From Trematomus loennbergii (taxonomy: Eukaryota > Chordata > Actinopteri > Perciformes > Nototheniidae): a stretch of 64,000 nucleotides of DNA. Location: contig JAAOOA010000027.1 in the NCBI GenBank assembly GCA_012861695.1, forward strand, positions 17,670,380-17,734,379, read 5' to 3'. Positions 43,782-57,068 of the stretch are shown here, one piece after another (positions within the stretch are counted from its first letter, which is position 1; each line of letters begins with the position of its first letter). A model generated the notes under the pieces. That model searched no databases. It was not told the origin of the DNA and saw only the letters and a program-made list of their open reading frames with translations. The translations under genes were made by a program, and so were the position numbers.

Positions 43782-46700
43782 TTACAGGTCCTGTAGAAAA
43801 AGGGAAGAGAGACAGCTATGAATTCATAAATGCACGCAGAGAGGAAGATAAATGAGCTTTGCCAGAGGTTTTGAGGTATTCCCTCTATGACTGCTACATT
43901 GTTTCCACAGCATTGCAGAAAATCTGCATTATTTAAGTGCTAAAAATGTGCTTTATGAACACAAAAGCTGCAATAAATGTGCGTCCATGTATTCTGCAGG
44001 TGGGAGCTCTCGCGTATGTGCTGCACCTGCAGCTTTGTGAGTGTTTCTGTGCAGATCTGCAGACATGAAGGTGAGCTGGCTGCCGTGTGCAGCGGTGGAG
44101 AGATGGATGCAGCTGGCCAGTGAACCAGCTCCACTGAGAAAGACACAGCAGGAACGCCTACTAATTGCGCCGGTGTGTTGGTGGAGGAGCGCTTTCTTTC
44201 CCCTTCTCCTCCTCTGCAGCCCCCAAGTATCTCTCGTTCACTCTCTCTGTCTTTCTCTCTGTTGCCCATCCTTATGGCCGGCCCTCAGAGCAGCTTTTTC
44301 TCTTTTATCTCTCCCTCTCCCTCCTTCTTCCTCTCCTCTCTTTCCGTTTACCTCCCTAAATTAACTAATTCCCCCTCAATCTCAATTCCTCCTTCACTGA
44401 GAGCGGCTTGTCGCTCTTGCCCTTCTTCTCTCCTCCAATCCCTGTCTCTTTTATGCTGTCACTCTCTGATGTAACTGCCCCCATTCCTCTTTTGTTCCCA
44501 CTCAGCCGCAGCACAACACTGTCTTTTCACTCTCTGCTGCTCAATATGTGCATATGTTAGTGAGCTTAAATGTAACTTGTTAATAAACCTGTGTAGAAGC
44601 GCACAGTGTGTGTCCATTAGCGCTACATGTGTGTGAGATTTCATCAATATGTGTGTTCCAGCCCTCAAACCAAGTGAACACAGGCAGAGGGAGAATTTCA
44701 GAGGGAGACCCATGGGTGGGGTGGTGATTGTGTCTGTGTGTGTCTGTGTGTTCGTATGTCCCTGCTCTTCTCTTTGATTAGGCTGCTCAGCCTAAATTGG
44801 CGCAGCACAGACCCACACACAGACCTTCAGATCCCTTAGCTGATGACAGCTCTGCCTCAGCTCGCTAACAACAACTCTCTCTGTCTTGCCTTTCCTTTTC
44901 TCTCTGTTTCACATACTCTATTTCTGCTGCTCAGACGTGGGAGTTGAGGCGAGGAGAAGATGAGATGAGAAAGAAGAAGGAAGGGATGAGAAGGGATGAA
45001 GGGGGGACAACTAGAAAAAATGGAGGAAAAAAAGGGAGCTCGCAGGAGATGAGAGGTGAAGCAAGCAAAATAAGGCGAACACATGAGAAAATAACAAGAG
45101 GAATAGGGAGAGGTAAGGGTGGAGAAAGCAGTGATGCTGGGTGGGGTGTTTTGATCATCAGCCAGCTTTTCATCCCCGTCAGTCTGCATGGAGGAGAACA
45201 GGAAGGGGAGAGAGAGGCAGAGAGGGGAGGGAGGGAGGCTACTGCCACTGCTGCCTCAATGCACCGCTGCTTCCTGCTGAATGTCAGCATCTCTCCCCCT
45301 CTACTTCCCTCCCCCCCTCCCCTCTGCATTTGACCTTCCTCTTTGTGCTGCAGTGTAATTTCGTCACCACCAGATGGCGTCTGTCTTACAGGAAAGCTGA
45401 CTGTGGAGTGGACGTTTCATATGAACACAGTCAGTAACCCGTTGTAATTGCAGCGGTAGGCAGTCATAACAGTGGGTGTTGAGTGACAGTAATACACACA
45501 GGTCACATAACAGAGTATTTACCCAACGACTGGTGGCTGATATGGGTTCAGTTTGCCAAGGTCATTGGGTACATATTGATTAGGTAACAAATATTGGTCA
45601 GCCCAAGATGAGATCTGACTCTCTTGTCATTGGAGTAGATAATAGGTTGTGTGATACAACAAACACCAACTTGAAACTTTGTGTTTCCCCCTCTGATTCT
45701 TTCTGTTTTACAAGAGCTGACAATTTTGTTTTCTGTTCTGCAGAGTATCGTCTATCTAGCCACGATGCTGTTGCTTGTGACAGAAATGTGTGAACCAAAT
45801 GTTTTGTGCGATGGGGAGCGGGATGAGGGGAAAAAAAAACAAAACCAAATGCACAGCGTTTTTGAGCAGAGAGGTTATAAGAGCTCTAATGGAAATGCAA
45901 TCCTGTGGACGCCCACTTTACATGAAAATATATGAAATCACACAAATCTGAAGGTTGTTACCCTGGGAGATGCTAAATCTTCTCCATCCAACCCTCCCTC
46001 CCTTTCAATGTATGAGTCACTGTTAAAGCAGGATGCTGTATTTTAAACCCTCAAAAAGAAATAATATGAGCATTAATGACCATTCATTCACTAGTCATTT
46101 TCTTACCTCGTGTTTAGGACATTTGATGGAGAAGTCATCCTCATGGAATGTGCAGCCTAAGCAGGAATAGAGAAACAAAGAAAAGGAGAAGAGAATAAGT
46201 TACAATGTTGCAGATAGACAATAATAACAAATGAACCAATAGCATGAGTCGAGTGCACAGAACGCCACCCCCCCCCCCCTTGAAATATAATGATATATGA
46301 CATACAGGTAAGTTTAAAATGAAAAATGCTCACGAAAGAGGCAGATAGGGGGAGAAGAGAGGGAGAGAAAGCAAGAGCGAGAGAGCAACAGAAGAAAGAG
46401 AGAGGCTGAGAGGGTGAGTAGCGATACAGGCAGGCAGTCAGATATGGCTGGTGCACTCAGCAGGATTAAAAAGGGCCTCGCTCTGCACCCTGTGCAGGCT
46501 CGGCAGACGTGGCAGGCCTTCTAATCCTCACACTGTACTTCCTTGGCATGAGGTAATGTAAGGGGAAGCCACACAACACATGTGCTGACACACAGACACT
46601 AACTTATATTGACAACAATGATCAAAGACACGCACACGCACACGCACACATGCACACGCACACCCACACATGCACTTTAAGTCCCCAGACAGCAGAATGG

Positions 46701-49700
46701 ATGGATGGAGCCACAGGGGTTGTGGTCAATAATGCACGCATACACACCTCCCTCTCTCATCCCTCTTGCACACTCCAGGGTCCCACTTTCCTCTCATCAT
46801 CCCCTTTATGCAAGGCTCCCTGCTTCTGTTCCCTCCCCACTTTCCTCTTTCTCCCTAGCACTCTTTTCTCGCACTCAATAATGTTACTTCTTGATGCTTT
46901 CTCCTTCTCTCATTCCACCCACATCCATTTTCCCTCCCCTTGATTTCTTCCCTCTCCTTTCCTTTTGTTCCTACCTTCCTTATGTGTTCCCCTACCCATT
47001 TCCCTCTAAACTCATGCTCAATTTCACATTCCCAATATCGCTCCTCAGTACCCCTCAGTTTTTCTGACCTCCCTCCACACTTCCATCCCTTGTTGCTTAC
47101 TTCATTCTGTCGCTGTGGTCTCTTACCTATTTCTTTGGCGCAGACATAGTGGTATTTATGAGAGCATCCTCTCCAACAGCAGCTGAGGGACGCCCCCACA
47201 ATCTGGCACTTGAAGCAGCTCTGAAGTTAGTCAGACAGACGGACATATGGACCAAGGCCAATATAGTAACATTCAAAATGACCAATAGAGGGACATAGAG
47301 AGGGAAAAAAGAGAAAAAAGTCAAAAGTTAACTTCAATTTCTCAAAGAACCTGCAACATATGTATTTTTAGTTCCGTTAGCATGCACACATTTTTAGAAT
47401 TGACTTCATGTTTATAATTGCTATCGTACCGCTTGGGCTGAGTTGCTGGCAGCCTCCCTCAGTCCGTAGAGCCTCCCAGCTACCATTACTACCCCCTTGG
47501 TCCAGATGGTGCAGTTTTCATGGGCCCAGTGCTCTTTACTCTCTGCTTCTACTTGTAGCCGTTGAAACACACTGCCCCCCCTCTCTTGGTCACTCGAGGC
47601 CCCTGAGCTGACAGCCTGAAGCTGCTGCATCCTCCTGAACCTCTCTCGGAGCGTTAATCTTCGTGGACCAGCCTCCTGACCCGTTCTCTCGGCTCTTTCT
47701 GCCCGCCGATAGCGCCAATGATGGTGCCTGCTACTACTGCCCTCTTGAGCTGACGCCTCTGTACCGCCCTCCTTTTCTGTGCTGCCCTCGCCCTCATTCT
47801 TTAAAGAGTTGCTCGGTTCGTCACTGCTGCTACTGTCGGTTTTCTGTGACTCTTCCCTGAGGGACTCTGTGTGCTCCATGGTCAAAATCTTCCGTGGTAC
47901 GCAATCCTCTGTGTAGTAGGGGCCGCACAAATCACCTAGGTCTCTGTAATTTGCTGGCTTTCCACAGAGGCAACATGTAAGACAATTGTCAATTAGATCC
48001 CTTTTGACCAAGGGTCCCTGTAGCATGGCAGCAGTGTTTGGCACACCTTTTGCAACTGTGAAAGGATTTCTCATTCTGAGGATGCCTTTTTTCTACGTCT
48101 CTGAAATATGACTGCATCCTCAGGCTTGTTGACTATGGCACACCAAGAAGAGAAGTCTCTGGAGTTGTTAATCCGTACATAAGGACAGAAAGACAAATTG
48201 GGATTTTGATGGACTGGTTTGCGCCTGATTCTTTTCATAGTAACAATCTCAGTTTGTTTTTCGGTTACTGTTACCACAGGACCCATGATGCATGGCTCAG
48301 ATTTCTCATCTATTTCTGTTTCTCTTCTTTCCATTTCTTCTTTTTCTCTCTCCTCTTTTTGGATACTTTCACACCCTGCAGCCCTTACTACTGCCTCAAT
48401 AACCTCCATGGCGTCTTTCATCCCAGGTTTTGGCCCAGGCTTTTTGTGGACTTTCATTGGCTTGCCTGGAACCTGCTCTGGTGAGGATTTCCCTCGTTTT
48501 CTCTTACTTGGATTTGTGGATGGTTTTCTGCCTCTCCTAGGTTTCTTAATGAGTTCTGTGCTTGTAACCTGGGGGGCTTCTGTAATCTCATCTGTGCTGA
48601 TTGGCAGAGGTCTTGTAGGCTCTGTGGGGGTTACCTTCTCTTCTTCCTTCTCATGTTGTTGTTCTGCTGTTTCAATATGTGTCTCCTCAACTGTCTCTGT
48701 TTCTTCCAGAGAAGCTTGGCCTTTTCTCTTCTTTCTCCTCTGTTTTAGATGCATCTCATGGTTGTTTTTAATGGCCCTCTGCTTGGCCAGCCTTGGTGTT
48801 GTAACTATTAGGCTCCCTGCTTCCAAGGCTACTATTGTGGCATCTGTGCTCTCCACCATTGCCCATCGCTTCCTTTTAGTTCTCGAGGACTTGGAAGCAG
48901 AAGATACACTTTCTAAGGCCTGTAGTGCAGAATCTCCTAGAGCCCTGACTTCTTCTTGGGGGTCTATTGAGCTCCAAACCTTGTCAGCTCCAGCATCCTG
49001 CTGTGTCTTTGTTTCAGAGATTTGTTGTCTTGTCTCTGCCTTATTTAATAGCTCTTCTGTCACCCGTTGTCTCACTTCATCTGGTGTTACTGCCTCTTGA
49101 ATAACCTCACGCTTTTCGTCTTCTTGTGTAATCTCCTTTTTTCTATCCACTCCTTCAGGTTGTTTCACTCCTCTTGTCTAGACTCTATACTTTTGACTTC
49201 TCCCTCTATCATTTCAGTGCTATTTATGAGCATAGTTGCCTCACCTTCCTTTAAGACATGTTGAGACAAAGCCTTAGCTGTCACATCATCAGTTAGATTA
49301 GTGTCTATCTGAGGAATTGGGAGGTGTTTCTTCGAACTAGGAGATGTTATTTTCTGCACCATGGCCTCGTACTTCTGTCCTCTGCCTTTGCGTGGTGGGA
49401 GAACCTTCGTTCTAGTGGGGCCTTGAGGAGGCACCACAGGCACATCACTGGCGATATCAGTTTCACTGATGTTTGGAGGAGTGTCTTTGGGTGGTGGAGC
49501 GACTGAAGATGTCTTCTTGGGTGGCCCTCGCTTTCTTCTGGTACTCTGACACCTTTCTCTTTTGGTGTGGAGACAACCTGTTCCAGCAGAGGGGGTTGGG
49601 GTGGTATGGTTTTTGGTTTGGGCTTCGGACCTCTCTTCTTCTTTACTGGTGTTGTAGAAAGTTCTGGGCTTGTTTTCCGTTTCAATGGAAGTGATGTCTT

Positions 49701-52700
49701 TTCTTCAGATGGTTCAGTTGGGACTGGTTGGGCAAGTGGTGTGGGTGGGTCTGCTGGAACATCTCTGTTTTTCACTGCATTAGGAATAGGAGTTGGAGGT
49801 TGTTCCAAAATATCAGACTCCTCTACTTTTGGTGAATCATCACTGGGTTTAATTTCTGTCAATGTCTGGGGCAGAATATCTTCCGCTTTGATTTTTTCTT
49901 TTGACAGTTTTTCTTGCGAGGGCTTTCTGGATCTCAATATCATGTTCTTACCCTCCTTTTCTGGTGCCTTAACCTCCGGGTTTGGTTGTTTTCTTCCTGG
50001 TTTACTGCTTTCACATCCTGATTTACTTGTGATATTGTAACTGTTGGGCTCTTCCTGACCCTGCTAGGCAAGTCTGGCAAAGGTGGAAGGATTTCTTCTT
50101 GTTGTACGGTCTTTGCTTTTGAAACTGAGCCTTTGGGGCGACCAACTGAGGGCTTGATGGGTGAGGTGTCATCAGGGGGCAAAACATCTGCAGACTTTGG
50201 TCCAGGCTTAGGTCCTGGTTTTGGAGCTGCTTTTTGACTGGGTTTTGGTCCAGGTTTTGGCGCAGGATTTGAACCTGGTTTAGGTCCTGGTTTTCTTTTC
50301 ACAGGAGTCTCAATCTTCTGTGGCAGCTCAGGTTCATTTTGCACAGGTTTTGGTCCTGGTTTAGGTCCAGGTTTTGGCCCGGGCTTTGGTCCAGGCTTTA
50401 GACCAGGTTTAAGCCCTGGTTTTGGACCTGGTTTTGCTCCTGGTTTTGGTCCAGATTTTGGCCCAGGTTTGAGTCCCTGCTTTGGTCCTGGTTTTGGGCC
50501 TGGTTTTCTCTTTACATGAGGCTCACCCTTGGGTGGCACCTCTGGTGCATTGAATGAGCGAGTACACATTCTTGAACGAAAACCATCAGATAGCATTTTG
50601 GGAGTCTGGCTCACAATAGATTCTTGATGAGTTATGTCAATTTGATCTGAAAACAGCTCTGTTTTGCTTAGAGAAATGCAGGGCTTCTGTGTAGGCGAAG
50701 AGGCTCCTTCCTCTTCCTTTTCCCCCTCCCTTTCCAAGCCTAGCTGTCGCCTGATTCCCACACCTGAATGCACGATTCTTCTCCTGCCCCTGGCATGCTT
50801 ACGTCCAAATGCCCTCGGCTGAGCAGATGGGGCCACAGGTTCTGGCTTGGCCAAAGGGGTCACAGCACTGGCGCAGCTGATGCCCGGCTCCATGTCCTCA
50901 TCGCCTTTTTTGGGGGAGGGTGGAGTGTCAGCCCAGGAGGGGGCTGAGGGAAGTATTGACTTTCCTGGCAGCTGAGGAGAATCTGGCTCCAATACTTTAG
51001 TGTCAATGTGATCAATATGATCTCTGGTCTGAGCTGAAGGTGTTGTCTTGTCATTGAGAGCCGAAAAAACTGGCATAGCAGACTGAGGCTGGGGAGCAGT
51101 GTCACCAATGGCTGACTCTCTCGCAGAAGCATCTGATGTTGCTGCTGCTGCATTTGGATGGGCAGGCGCCCCTGAAGGCTCGTTGTCAGTCTGGAGCTCA
51201 GTGCTCTCACTCTCTGTCCTGCTGCAGAAATCTCCAGGAGGCTTTTCTTGCCCATCTCTGTTATTCATGTGTTCCTCAGTGGATGACACTTTCTCCCCCT
51301 CTCCGAGTTCCTCCCTTGCCTCTACAGACAGAGGAGGGGAAAGAGAAGGTTGTTGTTTCTGTATTTCTTCTTCTTGCTCTTCATTGGCCTCCTCCTGTCC
51401 ACCCCCCTCCTCCTCCATCTCTTCCTCATCCTCATCATCTCTCCTTTCTCTTTTGTCTGAGTTGCTCTCATCCAAGGCTTCAACTTGGGGGCTGGGAGAG
51501 GGGTTTTCTGAGCTGTCCTCCTTCTCTGTGGAATATTGATCCTGTTCAAGGTCACCCCTAGAAATGAAAGGCAATGTTTTCACTGAGCTCTCAGACGCAG
51601 TTGGTGACTCAGACTTGAACGCCTCGGATTTCATCTCATGGCCAAAGTGTTCCTTGTGGCTGGTGTCAGAGAGAGCTGCTGGGGATTGTTCAACTGAGTC
51701 TCTTGTATCAGGGTCATATTTGCTCTGAGCCTCTTGGTACACAGTCTCCTTATAGCAATATTTAGTTTCTGTCTCTTCTTCGTTTACTTTGCTGTAGAGA
51801 GCTGGGCATTTTTCTTCATCTGACCATTTCTCCAGATGCTCTGTTGATTTAGTTGTGTCTGAATCTCTTTCATGGTCAGGAGTGTTTTGTGTGGACACCT
51901 CCTCTTTCTCGGACGTTTTCTCTGTCCAGGCTGACTCTTCAAAGTTCTCTTTGACAGGCTCGTTAATATGCTGTATATCTGAAGGGGAGTCCCTTTCTTG
52001 TTTCATAGGACTGGGGATTGTAAAGCTTGTCGGCGACCTCTCATCACCAATGCTCTTCACTGGAGTACTCATGCCATCTCCCCCCTGCGATGACTGACAT
52101 CTATTAGGATCAGGGGTAAGGTTGTGCAGACCTGAGTCCCCAGACCTGGTGGACATATCATCTGGAGATGTCATCGAGCAGGAAGAGGCTGTGTCCAGGC
52201 TGAGTTGTGTGTTATTGGGGGCCTGTGCTGGACTTCTGCCCTGGCCACAGTAGTAGTATCCCCTCTCCAGCTGTTCATCACTACTGGAGTACCCTCCCTC
52301 TGGAGCTCCATGGGCATTGGCTGGTGCTGTGGTGTAGAATAAGGGTCCTGCATGGCGCCTCCGCCAATACTACCACCACCCCCATCTGGATAAGCAGGAC
52401 TTTTGTACTCCTCACCCTTTTTGGCGGATGCTCCAGTTCCAGCACTGCTGTTGCTTCCTCCACTGCTGCGCTTACCGCTTTTCTTGTTGGCCACCATAGC
52501 CTCTGAAAGCAGCAGCTGCTGGACATTATTCGAGATGTTCTCTACCTGAGAGGTGAGGGCATTCAGACTCCACAAGCTGGGGTTTGACAACAGCTTCTCT
52601 GAGAAGCGTTCTTTCATGGTGGGGACCTGTGGTGTCGTAGTGTAGCTGTGGGGGGCTGCATGGGGCACATTGGGTGAGGGGTGTGAGCGTGGGGGCATCA

Positions 52701-54055
52701 ACATGGTGTTGGTATTGGTTTGCTCCTGTATACCAGCTGAAGAGGATGAAGCGGATGAAGCTGCCCCAGGGGTCATGGAGGTTGGCCATACTGGAACGAC
52801 TCTGGATTGATCATTAGTGGTGAAGGGGTGGAGCTGTACGAGGGGGAGCGTCCTACAGACCGTGCAGGAGAGTGGCTTGAGGAGGGGCTGCAGGTCTGAT
52901 AATACTGTTCTGGTGATCTGACAGACAGCTCAGAGAGACAGTAGTTCTGTTGTGGTTGGCTGTAGTGTTGATATTTAGGGTGGGGCTCCTGGGGGTTAGG
53001 CATGGCCTGTAAAGGGGGCTGCTGCTCATAACCTCTGGAGGGAGTCTGCTGGTAGCCGTAACTGTTCTGGGTCGACCGGTAAGCCCCTGGCTTCAGATTG
53101 CTGTGGCTGCTCATTTGTCTGCCATACTGGGAGTTGGGGGGTATGTTGTAACCTTTATAACACTGGGGCATAGGGCTGCACTTTTCCATGTATGGCGAAG
53201 GAGAGGGTGAGTGCTGTGGGTAATGAAGGTGACTCTGGGGGTACATGAGAGGGGAGGGGGAAGGGTTAGTGGGGTGGGGCTGATGGTGGGGGCTAGTATA
53301 GGCAGGGGTGGAGGGCTGGTGGCACTGGGTCTGCGAGTGGCCCAGCATGTTCTGGTCCATATACTGAGAAGACACAGGTGCGGGGGTCCCACCAGCCTCC
53401 ATACGCCCCACCATCTCCGGGTCATACTGTGCTAACTGGGCTGAGTCCTCCCATTTCTGCTGGAGGTGACCCTCACTCATATACTGGGCTGAGTAACTCC
53501 CCGGGCCCATGTGGTTACTATAGCCCCCGGGACCCTGTAGGTGTTGTCCGGGGTTTGGTGGGGCACTTTGCTTCCTCTGTAGGATTTCTTTGCCTGCGAG
53601 GATGCTGGGATCCCATTTCCACTCCCATTCCCTCCACCATTGCCAGGGTAACCAGGGTATGCTTGCTGGCTGTAACAGTCCTTGGGTACTCCTGCTGTTC
53701 CCGGTCCCCCAGCTGGAGGCATGGTGGTGGGGTTCGCCAGTGGATGAGCCTCATAGCCTGACCTGGTGTGGCCTGGGCCGGGGCCTGGGTGTGGACCGGG
53801 GCCTGGGTGTGGACCGGGGCCTGGGTGTGGACCGGGGCCTGGGTGTGGACCGGGGCCTGGGTGGACCGGGGCCTGGGTGCGGACCGGGGCCTGGGTGCGC
53901 GGGTGGGTGCGGCCGGGGCCTGGGTGCGGGTGCTGAGGGTGGGGATGATGCGGGTGTTGCCGGTAGGTCTCCAGACGGGATAATTCATGAGGCTCCTGCT
54001 GGTAGCAGGGTTGGTTGCTGTGGTAACCACCGCTGCGCTCACGGAAGGACTGCAT
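43782..54055 (-). CDS. rai1: Retinoic acid induced 1 (RAI1), nuclear ePHD chromatin protein, four coding exons
   Basis: Dosage-sensitive nucleosome-binding transcriptional regulator; loss causes Smith-Magenis syndrome in people. Exons on the minus strand: 54055-47430, 47220-47127, 46156-46107, 43790-43782. The start [15 protein letters not shown] matches RAI1. Conserved blocks in order: [20 protein letters not shown] (near 52850), [20 protein letters not shown] (near 52520), [13 protein letters not shown] (52174), [13 protein letters not shown] (near 50560), MILRSRKPS (49943), [20 protein letters not shown] (near 49380), then a C-terminal extended [23 protein letters not shown], then [20 protein letters not shown] and [11 protein letters not shown]. 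Seven single-base losses break the large exon (about 53567, 52780, 52294, 50050, 49555, 49178, 48090). Adding seven bases makes it exactly 2211 codons; the whole protein would be about 2261 residues, against roughly 1900 in human. Terminal exon GAC CTG TAA is inferred from phase. Confidence 0.94.
43791..47126 (-). other. rai1 introns between the ePHD exons and the terminal exon
   Basis: Introns 43791-46106 and 46157-47126 surround the ePHD exon 46107-46156. They hold purine-rich GAGA/GGAA DNA (44930-45110), pyrimidine-rich stretches (44180-44460, 46790-47110) and a C-run at 46268-46278. No other exon or RNA gene is recognised. Confidence 0.7.
50193..50512 (-). repeat. rai1: Gly-Pro-Lys-Pro (GPKPG) repeat array in rai1
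   Basis: About 20-25 tandem copies of a 12-bp unit encoding PGPK/KPGP variants ([24 protein letters not shown]). Isolated copies occur elsewhere in the exon ([12 protein letters not shown] near 48440, KKRGPKPKP near 49610). A GRPKGS AT-hook-like motif follows near 50140. Likely low-complexity basic, DNA-contacting sequence. Confidence 0.9.
53762..53935 (-). repeat. rai1: 18-bp minisatellite near the RAI1 N terminus (PGPGPH units)
   Basis: Tandem 18-bp units read PGPGPH in the rai1 frame and TQAPVH in another frame. The first units change register (TQAPVR to PGPGPH), so an indel may lie inside the array. Confidence 0.85.
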
Positions 54056-56547
54056 AACTCTCTGCGTCTGTAGCCAGAGCTGGGAGGGGGAGGTGAGGTG
54101 AGACGGGAAAGGGGGAAGGGGGGTTAGGGGTTCTGAAGGCAAGGAGAGAGGGGGCGAAAGAAAAGAGAGAAAAATACGAGGGTTAGCGCCGATAAGGTTC
54201 AGCCATTCTGCATTTCTCTTTTCATATCTCTTTCTATTTTGACAAGAACACACACATGTACACATCCTGTCTAGATACAGTATCATTTCGATTTGTTCAC
54301 TCACAAATACAAATCTATATTCACTTTATTTAAATAATTTGATTTCACAACAATAACGACAACAATATAATACTTTTTTCTTTTCTTCTCCAGCTTTAAA
54401 GAAACTTTGAATGTGTTTGTATATGTCTCTGTGTAAGCCTCTCAAGATGGAGGTGGCAGACAGGTGATGCGTGCAGTGCAACATCCTTTTTGGTTCATAG
54501 CACATTCTCAACTGAACTCACTTACAGAGCCTCTGTGGCTATTTAGCTTTCCAGCTGACTTTGTATAATGCATTATTCATTGTTATTGTTTTGGATCAAA
54601 CATGATCCCCAGACTTAGCCCCTTTTTTATAACTACTCCAAGATATTCAAATGTATTACTTAAACAAATAATGTAAAGCGATTTTATCTGATTTATCTTT
54701 GATGCAGTGTTTCATAAGAGGTTCAACTGCGACTTGTTTTTTCTTCTCCTCTCTCCTCCCTGTCTCCCCCTGCACAGATGCAAACTCTAATTTCCTCCAA
54801 GGGGAAGTGGGAAGTCTTACAGTGTGTATTTGCGCGCATGCTTTCAGTACACCAGCAGGGGGTTCATATGGTGTGTTTTTAGGCTTGGTGTGTTTGTTCC
54901 AGTGTATGTGGCTGTGTCTATCTGTTATCTCTTTCCGGTGTGTGTATGCATGTGTGTGTGTGGGTGTTTTTGAGAGCGTGTTTATGCATTCATACAAAAA
55001 AGGAAGAAAAAAAGGAGGGGTGGAGAGTGCTCTGTTCTATAAAAGGAACAGAGTCACCTGGAGACGGAGCACTGAGTGTGTGTGTGCGTGTGTGTGTTTT
55101 GTGTGTGTGTCAGCCAGTTCCAGCACAATATTCCGGCATTCAGCCCGCCCCAGGGACAGTGGTGCATCCCACCAGAGGCACAGTAGCATTATTCATCTGT
55201 GTGTGCATGTGTGTGTGTGTGTGTGTGTCGTTGTGTGTGTTTATATCTGTGCGTGAGGAAACAAAGCAGTGTGTGAATATAGCGTGCATATACTTGCATG
55301 TGCCTCAATGTGAGTTTGTCAGCTTTTGCAGTTCTGTTGGTGTTTATGTATGCAGGTCCACAGTGTTGGCAGTCCCCTAGATATACACACAACAAACACA
55401 CACATTCATACGCAAACACAAGCTCACACACCTATAGATTCCCCCGGAGATTCTCTGTCCTCCCTCCTACCTTCCTATCTCCCATGCCTGCATCCTACTA
55501 GTGCAGCACCTGCTGTGTCTACGTGTATGTGAAACTGTGTGTGAGGTTACTTGTTTACACAATGACCTAAATAAGATGCTTATAGGGGACAAAAGACGGT
55601 ATTCAGCCAGACCAAGCGTGCCCAGCAGAGCAGAGAGGATGGACACATGGCTTTTAGGGATCCAGTGTCGAGTGCCACATGTCTATCTTTGCATTGTGTG
55701 TGTTTCTGACACAATCGCTTTTCTCCACAATAGCACATAACAAAGAATAATGAAGTAATTACATTTTTGCTAAAAACAGAGCAAACAAGCCAAATGAACC
55801 CCTCGCGCCGATCAATTAACTTCACTCCTCCTTCTGTCCTTTCCTTCAACAACACGTATATGAGTGCCGTCTACATTCAAATCACGTCTCCTCTCCACCT
55901 CCACACTGCACCCCCCCCCCCCTTCCCCTCCTGTCTTCCACAGAGAGCCCTGGCATTGTGAGCGGTATTTGTGGATGCACCACGTCATGTCCGTGCCTCA
56001 GTAGGGGTCAGAGAGGAGAGAGGACGATGGATACATGCTGAGATCGCCTAAGAGAAGAAGAGATGTAGTAGAAGCAAACACACGTACCGCTCACCGTCAG
56101 TGCTTCGTGTGCACACAAATGCAAACAGTAAGACTCCCATTGTTTTCTTGCATGTGTTTATGTTTTCTTTCCCCTATTTTCCCTTTCTATGTTTTCAGTT
56201 ATCTTTCTTTCTTTCTGGTATCTGTATCTCATCTCTACCTTCATTTTTTACATGTTCTTTCCCACTCTGAGTTCCCTCCTATTGGCCCCTTGCCATGACT
56301 GAATATTAGAATGGCACCGGAAGGGGAAAACAACAAAGTGTCAGGGTCTTATTGGAGGAGAGGGAGAAAGAGTCATTTGAGGCTGGGGGAGATATCGAGT
56401 GTTGGGGGGGGGGGGGGGTGCAAGATAGAAGTGATAGAATGATAAGTTTGAACAGGAGGATGAGTAAAAGGGGGTGCAGAGGACAGAGGAGGACGGATGA
56501 TTTACTGAGTGGGCTTTACAACATGGGCTCCTGGGAAATGTGAGCCG

Positions 56548-57068
<521 letters not shown>

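Noticed and set aside
44944..45333. Arg/Glu/Lys-rich ORF in a rai1 intron
   Set aside because: Product of a purine-rich tract, without splice context or recognisable domain.
48219..49100. Long plus-strand open frame (293 codons) antisense to rai1
   Set aside because: It mirrors the lysine- and glutamate-rich rai1 coding strand, has no family resemblance, and lies opposite conserved RAI1 sequence.
49940..52174. Chain of separate minus-strand ORFs joined by 4-base stop/start overlaps, as in translational coupling
   Set aside because: Overlaps of the NTGA type are expected wherever one base is lost. The pieces together form one RAI1 exon, and the genome is eukaryotic.
48087..53569. Programmed ribosomal frameshifting in rai1
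   Set aside because: Seven unrelated sites, no common slippery heptamer, and the same kind of deficit in two other genes.
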